This document shows, one piece after another, positions 1 to 10,900 of a DNA stretch of 64,000 bases. Numbering within the stretch: the stretch's first letter is position 1; every line of letters begins with the position of its first letter. Both the position numbers and the translations under genes were made by a program. The stretch is from Paracyclopina nana (lineage: Eukaryota > Arthropoda > Copepoda > Cyclopoida > Cyclopettidae), in contig JAGUCH010000001.1 of NCBI GenBank assembly GCA_019096065.1, forward strand, positions 11,036,001 to 11,100,000, given 5' to 3'. Below the pieces are notes generated by a model. It did not search any database and was not told where the DNA came from. It saw nothing but the letters and a program-made list of their open reading frames with translations.

Positions 1-1588
1 TTTCTGATCACCACCCATCACCACCCAAGTATGAATTTCGTTTTGCCTCTTTTTTCCCAATCACCACCCATCACCACCCAAAATGATTTTGGATTTGGTC
101 TTTTTTTCTGATCACCACCCATCACCACCCAAACATAAATTTCGTTTTGCCTCTTTTTTCTCAATCACCACCCATCACCACCCAGATATGGATTTTGTTT
201 TGCCTCTTTTTTCCCAATCACCACCCATCACCACCCAGATATGAATTTCGTTTTGGCTCTTTTTTCCCAATCACCACCCATCACCACCCAAAATGATTTT
301 GGATTTGGTCTTTTTTTCTGATCACCACCCAAGTATGAATTTTGTTTTGGCTCTTTTTTCCCAATCACCACCCATCACCACCCAAAATGATTTTCGATTT
401 GGTCTTTTTTTTCTGATCACCACCCATCACCACCCAAGTATGAATTTCGTTTTGCCTCTTTTTTCCCAATCACCACCCATCACCACCCAAAATGATTTTG
501 GATTTGGTCTTTTTTTTCTGATCACCACCCATCACCACCCGAACATAAATTTCGTTTTGCCTCTTTTTTCCCAATCACCACCCATCACCAACCAAAATGA
601 TTTTGGATTTGGTCTTTTTTTTCTGATCACCACCCATCACCACCCAAACATAAATTTCGTTTTGCCTCTTTTTTTCTGATCACCACCCATCACCACCCAG
701 ATATGGATTTTGTTTTGCCTCTTTTTTCCCAATCACCACCCATCACCACCCAGATATGAATTTCGTTTTGGCTCTTTTTTCCCAATCACCACCCATCACC
801 ACCCAAAATGATTTTGGATTTGGTCTTTTTTTCTGATCACCACCCATCACCACCCGAACATAAATTTCGTTTTGCCTCTTTTTTCTCAATCACCACCCAT
901 CACCACCCAGATATGAATTTTGTTTTGCCTCTTTTTTCCCAATCACCACCCATCACCACCCTGATATGAATTTCGTTTTGCCTCTTTTTTCCCAATCACC
1001 ACCCAAAATGATTTTGGATTTGGTCTTTTTTTCTGATCACCACCCAAGTATGAATTTTGTTTTGGCTCTTTTTTCCCAATCACCACCCATCACCACCCAA
1101 AATGATTTTCGATTTGGTCTTTTTTTTCTGATCACCACCCATCACCACCCAAGTATGAATTTCGTTTTGCCTCTTTTTTCCCAATCACCACCCATCACCA
1201 ACCAAAATGATTTTGGATTTGGTCTTTTTTTTCTGATCACCACCCATCACCACCCAAACATAAATTTCGTTTTGCCTCTTTTTTTCTGATCACCACCCAT
1301 CACCACCCAGATATGGATTTTGTTTTGCCTCTTTTTTCCCAATCACCACCCATCACCACCCAGATATGAATTTCGTTTTGGCTCTTTTTTCCCAATCACC
1401 ACCCATCACCACCCAAAATGATTTTGGATTTGGTCTTTTTTTCTGATCACCACCCAAGTATGAATTTTGTTTTGACTCTTTTTTCCCAATCACCACCCAT
1501 CACCACCCAAAATGATTTTGGATTTGGTCTTTTTTTCTGATCACCACCCAAACATAAATTAGTTTTGCCTCTTTTTTCCCAATCACCT
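1..1588. repeat. Minisatellite A, left arm (53-bp units)
   Basis: Tandem units of about 53 bp. Each contains TCACCACCCATCACCACCCA followed by one of two spacers, either an ATGATTTTGGATTTGGTC type or an ATGAATTTCGTTTTGCCTC type with a T-rich tail. The two spacer types alternate irregularly, and longer blocks recur (the stretch near 293 reappears near 1,007). Open reading frames across it only follow the repeat and are not genes. The array starts before base 1 and ends near 1,588, where satellite B begins. The same array recurs inverted at 18,549-21,783. Confidence 0.97.
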
Positions 1589-3711
1589 TGTCACCTTGTC
1601 TCAAAGTAACAGCTGCAACTGACATTTTGACTCAAATTTGACTAGGACAAGAATTTCGAGTTATCTTTGCAGTTTAGTCGCAGTACACAATGCGAAAACT
1701 TGTGTATCACAAAATACTACAAAATAATTATGAAGAAAACAAAATTCTTGTTTCACAATATATCAGTTGCAGCTGATAGTTTGAGTCAACATGACTCAAA
1801 ATATGAGACAAAGTCAATGTCAAATGTTTGACTAATTTTGAATTTGCAATAGCGAAAACTTGCGCAACGAGGTATACTTCTACTAAACTGCAAAGAAAAC
1901 TCGAAATTCTTGTCCTAGTCAAATTTGAGTCAAAATGTCAGTTGCAGCTGTTACTTTGAGGCAAGTTGACTCTATATGTGAGGCAAAGACGAACTTGTGA
2001 CTCAATTTTGAATTTGCAATAGCGAAAACTTGCGCATTGCAGTATACTGCTAGTAAAATGCAAAGAAAGCACGAAATTCTTGACAAAGTCGATTTTGAGT
2101 CAAAATGTCAGTTGCAGCTGTTTCTTTGAAGCAAGTTGACTCTAAATGTGAGGCAAAGAAAAAAATATTTTACTCATTTTGAATTCGCAAGCGAAAACTT
2201 GCGCATCGCAGTATACTGCTAGTAAAATGCAAAAGAAAGCACGAAATTCTTGACAAAAGTCAAATTTGAGTCAAAATGTCAGTTGCAGCTGTTACTTTGA
2301 GACAAGTTGACTCTATATGTGAGGCAAAGACGAACTTGTGACTCAATATTGAATTTGCAATAGCGAAAACTTGCACATCACGGTATACAGCTGCAACTGA
2401 CATTTTGACTCAAATTTGACTAGGTCAAGAATTTCGTGCTTTCTTTGCATTTTACTAGCAGTATACTGCGATGCGCAAGTTTTCGCTTTTGCGAATTCAA
2501 AATGAGTAAAATATTTTTTCTTTGCCTCACATTTTAAGTCAACTTGCCTCAAAGAAACAGCTGCAACTGACATTTTGACTCAAAATCGACTTTGTCAAGA
2601 ATTTCGTGCTTTCTTTGCATTTTACTAGCAGTATACTGCGATGCGCAAGTTTTCGCTTTTGCGAATTCAAAATGAGTAAAATATTTTTTTTTTGCCTCAC
2701 ATTTAGAGTCAACTTGCTTCAAAGAAATAGCTGCAACTGACATTTTGACTCAAAATCGACTTTGTCAAGAATTTCGTGCTTTCTTTGCATTTTACTAGCA
2801 GTATACTGCAATGCGCAAGTTTTCGCTTTTACGAATTCAAAATGAGTAAAATATTTTTTTTTTTGCCTCACATTTAGAGTCAACTTGCTTCAAAGAAACA
2901 GCTGCAATTGACATATTGACTCAAAATCGACTACTAAATACCGCACACTACTTTTAATATTATATTGTATCGATAAACTAATCAAACTGGCTGAAGGATA
3001 ACAAAATTGGCTTACTAGCGAAGCAACAGAAAATCATTGTTTGACACTTACAAGCCTTTTTGACAGTGGTTCAAAAAGCCTTTTTCTCGGGCATGAGAAT
3101 TTCTGAATTAGTCGCCAAATTCTCATTTTGCCACCCAAAAAACTGCTATTGCCCAGTTCCATCAATGAAAATTAGTTTTCTGGCTTAAAACTAATTATTT
3201 AACTAGCAGTGTAAAGGGGAAACCGTACTTTGATCTACGTTTTAAGATCTACAGGGTGTTTATGTTTTATGATCTACGACCATATTTTTAAGATGTAAGG
3301 CTGAGTAGCTGGAGACAATTTTGTACCTGTGTTTTAAAGTCTATTGGTGTCTGTTTTAAGACATTTTGACTCAAATTTGACTAGGCCAAGAATTTCGCAT
3401 TTTTTTAGCAATTAATTAGAAGCATAACGCGATGCGCAAGTTTTCGCTTTTGCGAATTCAAAATGAGTAAAATATTTTTTCTTTGCCTCACATTTTAAGT
3501 CAACTTGCCTCAAAGAAATAGCTGCAACTGACATTTTGACTCAAATTTGACTAGGTCAAGAATTTCGTGCTTTCTTTGCATTTTACTAGCAGTATACTGC
3601 GATGCGCAAGTTTTCGCTTTTGCGAATTCAAAATGAGTCAAATATTTTTTCTTTGCCTCACATTTAGAGTCAACTTGCCTCAAAGAAACAGCTGCAACTG
3701 ACATTTTGAGG
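1589..3711. repeat. Satellite B, rearranged part with inversions and a unique spacer
   Basis: Monomers of satellite B (core words TTTTGACTCAAA, GCGCAAGTTTTCGC, AATGAGTCAAA, CAGCTGCAACTGACA) in mixed orientation. A forward unit lies at 1,600-1,700, reversed units at about 1,730-2,385, and forward units again from about 2,390. The switch near 2,385-2,395 is a head-to-head junction. Between about 2,935 and 3,360 is a non-repeated AT-rich spacer with scattered GATCTAC words and no coding sequence that I can see. Forward B units resume at about 3,361. Confidence 0.9.
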
Positions 3712-3873
3712 CAGTGGCCAGATATCCAGCGCACAGAATCCCCGAAATAGGCACGCCCGCATCCATTGAGCATCACAAACGAATCAAGCACAGAACACAG
3801 AATTCCCGAAATAAGCACGCCCGCATCCAATTAGCATCATGACTGCACAAAACACAGAATCCCCAAAATGGGC
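3712..3873. repeat. Repeat E, left copy (about 60-bp units)
   Basis: Three degenerate units of 57-64 bp, each beginning near CAGAATCCCCGAAAT (3,734, 3,798, 3,855) and carrying GCACGCCCGCATCCA. It opens with GCAGTGGCCAGATATCC. The same sequence appears reverse-complemented at 16,800-16,975 and again at 18,036-18,204, so E is inverted between the two halves of the block. Confidence 0.88.
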
Positions 3874-4268
3874 CCGCCGAAAAAAACCTTTGTCTTTCCT
3901 TTTGCGTCCTCACTGTACTCACCCAGAGCTGCTGGAAGCGACCCGGGCCGGCGTGCGCACCCAATGCCGAGGGACATGTAGCAAAAAAAAGCTTGGTCTT
4001 TCCTTTTGCGTCCTCACTGTGCTCACCCAGACCCGCTGGAAGCGAGCCGGGCCGGCGTGCTCACCCTACGCAAGCCAAAGCTTCCCGGGCGCGCGCGAGG
4101 GAGCTTTAGCAACAAAAAAAACTTGGTCTTTCCTTTCGCGTCCTCACTGTGCTCACCCAGACCCGCTGGCAGCCGGGCCAGGTGTGCGCACTCCAGCGCC
4201 GACCAAAGCTTTCCGGGCGCGCGCGCGAGGGACCTGTAGCAACAAAAAAACTTGGTCTTTCCTTTTGC
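3874..4268. repeat. GC-rich satellite D, short inverted left copy
   Basis: About three monomers of the GC-rich satellite D, reading CTTTCCTTTTGCGTCCTCAC on the plus strand. This is the reverse complement of the main D array at 13,930-16,790. Monomers are separated by A-tracts and contain (CG)n runs. It is bordered by repeat E on the left and satellite B on the right. Confidence 0.9.
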
Positions 4269-7200
4269 CATCCTCTTGCGAATTCAAATTGAGTCAAAAG
4301 TAACAGCTGACATTTTGACATTTTGACTCAAAGACTAGGTCAAGAATTTCGTTTTTTGCAGCTTAGTAGCAGTATACCACGGTGCGCAAGTTTTCGCTTG
4401 TTCGAATTCAAAATGAGTCAAATATTTTACTTTGCCTCACATTTAGGGTCAACTTGCCTCAATGTAACAGCTGCAACTGACATTTTGACTCAAATTTGAC
4501 TAGGTCAAGAATTTTGCGTTTTCCTTGCAGTTTAGCAGAAGTATACCACGGTGCGCAAGTTTTCGCTTTCGCGAATGCGAATTCAAAATGAGTCAAATAT
4601 TTTACTTTGTCTCACATTTAGGGTCAACTTGCCTCATTGTAACAGCTGCAACTGACATTTTGACTCAAATTTGACTAGGTCAAGAATTTCGTGTTTTGCA
4701 GCTTAGTAGCAGTATACCACGGTGCGCAAGTTTTCGCTTGTTCGAATTCAAAATGAGTCAAATATTTTACTTTGCCTCACATTTAGGGTCAACTTGCCTC
4801 AATGTAACAGCTGCAACTGACATTTTGACTCAAATTTGACTAGGTCAAGAATTTTGCGTTTTCCTTGCAGTTTAGCAGAAGTATACAACGGTGCGCAAGT
4901 TTTCGCTTTCGCGAATGCGAATTCAAAATGAGTCAAATATTTTACTTTGTCTCACATTTAGGGTCAACTTGCCTCATTGTAACAGCTGCAACTGACATTT
5001 TGACTCAAAGACTAGGTCAAGAATTTCGTTTTTTGCAGCTTAGTAGCAGTATACCACGGTGCGCAAGTTTTCGCTTGTTCGAATTCAAAATGAGTCAAAT
5101 ATTTTACTTTGCCTCACATTTAGGGTCAACTTGCCTCAATGTAACAGCTGCAACTGACATTTTGACTCAAATTTGACTAGGTCAAGAATTTTGCGTTTTC
5201 CTTGCAGTTTAGCAGAAGTATACCACGGTGCGCAAGTTTTCGCTTTCGCGAATGCGAATTCAAAATGAGTCAAATATTTTACTTTATCTCACATTTAGGG
5301 TCAACTTGCCTCATTGTAACAGCTGCAACTGACATTTTGACTCAAATTTGACTAGGTCAAGAATTTCGTGTTTTCTTTGCAGCTTAGTAGCAGTATACCA
5401 CGGTGCGCAAGTTTTCGCTTTTGCGAATTCAAAATGAGTCAAATATTTTACTTTGCCTCACATTTAGGGTCAACTTGCCTCAATGTAACAGCTGCAACTG
5501 ACATTTTGACTCAAATTTGACTAGGTCAAGAATTTCGTGTTTTCTTTGCAGCTTAGTAGCAGTATACCACGGTGCGCAAGTTTTCGCTTTTGCGAATTCA
5601 AAATGAGTCAAATATTTTACTTTGCCTCACATTTAGGGTCAACTTGCCTCAAAGTAACAACTGCAACTGACATTTTGACTCAAATTTGACTAGGGCAAGA
5701 ATTATGTGTCTTCTTTGCAGTTTAGCAGAAGTGTACCACGGTGCGCAAGTTTTCGCTTTTGCGAATTCAAAATGAGTCAAATATTTTACTTTGCCTCACA
5801 TTTAGGGTCAACTTGCCTCAAAGTAACAGCTGCAACTGACATTTTGACTCAAATTTGACTAGGGCAAGAATTTCGCGTTTTCCTTGCAGTTTAGCAGAAG
5901 CATACCACGGTGCGCAAGTTTTCGCTTTTGCGAATTCAAAATGAGTCAAATATTTTACTTTGCCTCACATTTAGGGTCAACTTGCCTCAATGTAACAGCT
6001 GCAACTGACATTTGACTCAAATTTGACTAGGTCAAGAATTTCGTGTTTTCTTTGCAGCTTAGTAGCAGTATACCACGGTGCGCAAGTTTTCGCTTTTACT
6101 GGAATTCAAAATGAGTCAAATATTTTACTTTGCCTCACATTTAGGGTCAACTTGCCTCCAATGTAACAGCTGCAACTGACATTTTGACTCAAATTTGACT
6201 AGGTCAAGAATTTAGTGTTTTCTTTGCAGCTTAGTAGCAGTATACCACGGTGCGCAAGTTTTCGCTTTTGCGAATTCAAAATGAGTCAAATATTTTACTT
6301 TGCCTCACATTTAGGGTCAACTTGCCTCAAAGTAACAACTGCAACTGACATTTTGACTCAAATTTGACTAGGGCAAGAATTATGTGTCTTCTTTGCAGTT
6401 TAGCAGAAGTGTACCACGGTGCGCAAGTTTTCGCTTTTGCGAATTCAAAATGAGTCAAATATTTTACTTTGCCTCACATTTAGGGTCAACTTGCCTCAAA
6501 GTAACAGCTGCAACTGACATTTTGACTCAAATTTGACTAGGTCAAGAATTTTGCGTTTTCCTTGCAGTTTAGCAGAAGTATACCACGGTGCGCAAGTTTT
6601 CGCTTTCGCGAATGCGAATTCAAAATGAGTCAAATATTTTACTTTGCCTCACATTTAGGGTCAACTTGCCTCAAAGTAACAGCTGCAACTGACATTTTGA
6701 CTCAAATTTGACTAGGGCAAGAATTTCGTGTTTTCTTTGCAGCTTAGTAGCAGTATACCACGGTGCGCAAGTTTTCGCTTTTGCGAATTCAAAATGAGTC
6801 AAATATTTTACTTTGCCTCACATTTAGGGTCAACTTGCCTCAAAGTAACAACTGCAACTGACATTTTGACTCAAATTTGACTAGGGCAAGAATTATGTGT
6901 CTTCTTTGCAGTTTAGCAGAAGTATACCACGGTGCGCAAGTTTTCGCTTTCGCGAATGCGAATTCAAAATGAGTCAAATATTTTACTTTGCCTCACATTT
7001 AGGGTCAACTTGCCTCAAAGTAACAGCTGCAACTGACATTTTGACTCAAAGACTAGGGCAAGAATTTCGCGTTTTCCTTGCAGTTTAGCAGAAGCATACC
7101 ACGGTGCGCAAGTTTTCGCTTTTGCGAATTCAAAATGAGTCAAATATTTTACTTTGCCTCACATTTAGGGTCAACTTGCCTCAAAGTAACAGCTGCAACT

Positions 7201-7975
7201 GACATTTTGACTCAAATTTGACTAGGGCAAGAATTTTGCGTTTTCCTTGCAGTTTAGCAGAAGTATACCACGGTGCGCAAGTTTTCGCTTTCGCGAATGC
7301 GAATTCAAAATGAGTCAAATATTTTACTTTGCCTCACATTTAGGGTCAACTTGCCTCAAAGTAACAGCTGCAACTGACATTTTGACTCAAATTTGACTAG
7401 GGCAAGAATTTCGCGTTTTCCTTGCAGTTTAGCAGAAGTATACCACGGTGCGCAAGTTTTCGCTTTTGCGAATTCAAAATGAGTCAAATATTTTACTTTG
7501 CCTCACATTTAGGGTCAACTTGCCTCAAAGTAACAGCTGCAACTGACATTTTGACTCAAAGACTAGGGCAAGAATTACGTGTCTTCTTTGCTGCTTAGTA
7601 GCAGTTTACTGCAATGCGCAAGTTTTCGCTCTTGCGAATTCAAAATGAGTCAAATATTTTACTTTGCCTCACATTTAGGGTCAACTTGCCTCAAAGTAAC
7701 AGCTGCAACTGACATTTTGACTCAAATTTGACTAGGTCAAGAATTTTGCGTTTTCCTTGCAGTTTAGCAGAAGTATACCACGGTGCGCAAGTTTTCGCTT
7801 TCGCGAATGCGAATTCAAAATGAGTCAAATATTTTACTTTGCCTCACATTTAGGGTCAACTTGCCTCAAAGTAACAGCTGCAACTGACATTTTGACTCAA
7901 ATTTGACTAGGTCAAGAATTTCGCGTTTTCCTTTCAGTTAAGCAGAAGTATACTGCGATGCTCAAGTTTTGCTTT
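4269..7975. repeat. Satellite B main array (~169-bp monomer, ~341-bp dimer)
   Basis: About 22 head-to-tail monomers. The spacing between successive GACATTTTGACTC words is 169 bp at 5,500, 5,669 and 5,838. In the first kilobase two variants alternate: TTCGCTTGTTCGAATTC at 4,396, 4,737 and 5,079, and CGCTTTCGCGAATGCGAATT at about 4,566, 4,908 and 5,250. This gives a dimeric higher-order repeat of about 341 bp. Every monomer holds a TTCGC-TTTT-GCGAA style hairpin and two TGASTCA words. No gene is present. Confidence 0.96.
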
Positions 7976-10900
7976 TTTTTCACATGACTAGTCTCCTAGT
8001 GCAAAATGCTAACATAAACTAGCATTTTTTTTGGCAACTTTTTTTAGCTAGGAGCGGAATTCGCGTAACGTGAATAATTGCATGAGCAAAATTGCACTTT
8101 TTGACAAAGGCCAAACTTTGGTCTTTGTTTCATCTAGTTTTGACAGGACTAGTCTCCTAGTGCCAAAACTAACTGAAATTAGCATATTTTTGGCAACTTT
8201 TTTGAGCTAGGAGCGGAACTCGCGTAACGTGAAAAATTGCCAAAGTGAAATTGCATTTTTTGACAAAGGCCAAAATTAAGCCTTTGCTTCACCTAGTTTT
8301 GACCAGACTAGTCTCCTAGTGCAATAACTAACTGAAACTAGCATATTTTTTGGCGACTTTTTTGAACTGAGAGCGAAACTCGCGTAACGTGAATAATTAC
8401 TGGAGCAAAATTGCATTTTTTGACAAAGGCCAAAATTAAGCCTTTGCTTCTCCTAGTTTTGACCAGACTAGTCTCCTAGTGCAAAAACTAACTGAAACTA
8501 GCATATTTTTTGGCGACTTTTTTGAACTGGGAGCGAAACTCGCGTTACGTGAATAATTATTGGAGCAAAATGGCATTTTTTGACAGAGGCCAAACTTTGG
8601 TCTTTGTTTCACCTAGTTTTGACAGGACTAGTCTCCTAGTGCCAAAACTAACTGAAATTAGCATATTTTTTGGCGACTTTTTTGAACTGAGAGCGAAACT
8701 CGCATAACGTGAATAATTACTGGAGCAAAATTGCATTTTTTGACAAAGGCCAATATTAAGCCTTTGCTTCTCCTAGTTTTGACCAGACTAGTCTCCTAGT
8801 GCAAAAACTAACTGAAACTAGCATATTTTTTGGCGACTTTTTTGAACTGGGAGCGAAACTCGCGTTACGTGAATAATTATTGGAGCAAAATGGCATTTTT
8901 TGACAAAGGCCAAACTTTGGTCTTTGTTTCATCTAGTTTTGACAGGACTAGTCTCCTAGTGCCAAAACTAACTGAAACTAGCATATTTTTTGGCAACTTT
9001 TTTGAGCCAGGAGCGGAACTCGCGTAACATGAAAAATTGCTAGAGTGAAATTGCATCTTTTGACAGAGGCCAAACTTTGGTCTTTGTTTCACCTAGTTTT
9101 GACAGGACTAGTCTCCTAGTGCAAAATGCTAACAGAAACTAGCATTTTTTTTTGGCAACTTTTTTGAGCTAGGAGCGGAATTCGCGTAACGTGAATAATT
9201 GCATGAGCAAAATTGCACTTTTTGACAAAGGCCAAACTTTGGTCTTTGTTTCACCTAGTTTTGACAGGACTAGTCTCCCTGTGCCAAAACTAACTGAAAT
9301 TAGCATATTTTTGGCAACTTTTTTGAGCTAGGAGCGGAACTCGCGTAACGTGAAAAATTGCCAAAGTGAAATTGCATTTTTTGACAAAGGCCAAAATTAA
9401 GCCTTTGCTTCACCTAGTTTTGACCAGACTAGTCTCCTAGTGCAATAACTAACTGAAACTAGCATATTTTTTGGCGACTTTTTTGAACTGAGAGCGAAAC
9501 TCGCGTAACGTGAATAATTAATGGAGCAAAATTACATTTTTTGACAAAGGCCAACATTAAGCCTTGGCTTCTCCTAGTTTTGACCAGATTGGTCTCCTAG
9601 TGCAAAAACTAACTGAAACTAGCATATTTTTTGGCGACTTTTTTGAACTGGGAGCGAAACTCGCGTAACGTGAATAATTACTGGAGCAAAATTGCATTTT
9701 TTGACAAAGGCCAAAATTAAGCCTTTGCTTCTCCTAGTTTTGACCAGACTAGTCTCCTAGTGCAAAAACTAACTGAAACTAGCATATTTTTTGGCGACTT
9801 TTTTGAACTGGGAGCGAAACTCGCGTAACGTGAATAACTATTGGAGCAAAATTGCATTTTTTGACAAAGGCCAAAATTAAGCCTTTGCTTCTCCTAGTTT
9901 TGACCAGACTAGTCTCCTAGTGCAAAAACTAACTGAAACTAGCATATTTTTTGGCGACTTTTTTGAACTGGGAGCGAAACTCGCGTTACGTGAATAATTG
10001 CCAGAGCAAAATTGCATTTTTTGACAAAGGCCAAACTTTGGTCTTTGTTTCATCTAGTTTTGACCAGACAAGTCTCCTAGTGCCAAAACTAACTGAAATT
10101 AGCATATTTTTTGGCTACTTTTTTGAACTGGGAGCGAAACTCGCGTAACGTGAATAATTATTGGAGCAAAATTGCATTTTTTGACAAAGGCCAAAATTAA
10201 GCCTTTGCTTCACCTAGTTTTGACCAGACTAGTCTCCTAGTGCAAAAACTAACTGAAACTAGCATATTTTTTGGCGACTTTTTTGAACTGGGAGCGAAAC
10301 TCGCGTTACGTGAATAATTATTGGAGCAAAATGGCATTTTTTGACAAAGGCCAAACTTTGGTCTTTGTTTCACCTAGTTTTGACAGGACTAGTCTCCTAG
10401 TGCCAAAACTAACTGAAACTAGCATATTTTTTGGCAACTTTTTTGAGCCAGGAGCGGAACTCGCGTAACATGAAAAATTGCTAGAGTGAAATTGCATCTT
10501 TTGACAGAGGCCAAACTTTGGTCTTTGTTTCACCTAGTTTTGACAGGACTAGTCTCCTAGTGCAAAATGCTAACATAAACTAGCATTTTTTTTGGCAACT
10601 TTTTTTAGCTAGGAGCGGAATTCGCGTAACGTGAATAATTGCATGAGCAAAATTGCACTTTTTGACAAAGGCCAAACTTTGGTCTTTGTTTCATCTAGTT
10701 TTGACAGGACTAGTCTCCTAGTGCCAAAACTAACTGAAATTAGCATATTTTTTGGCAACTTTTTTGAGCTAGGAGCGGAATTCGCGTAACGTGAAAAATT
10801 GCATGAGCAAAATTGCACTTTTTGACAAAGGCCAAAGTTTGGTCTTTCTTTCACCTAGTTTTGACCAGACAAGTCTCCTAGTGCTAAAACTAACTGAAAC

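Noticed and set aside
1-1588. Protein-coding or CRISPR-like interpretation of the 53-bp repeats
   Set aside because: The open frames simply translate the repeat, recur in other frames and on both strands, and have no start or context. Spacers are two recurring sequences rather than unique ones, and the genome is eukaryotic.
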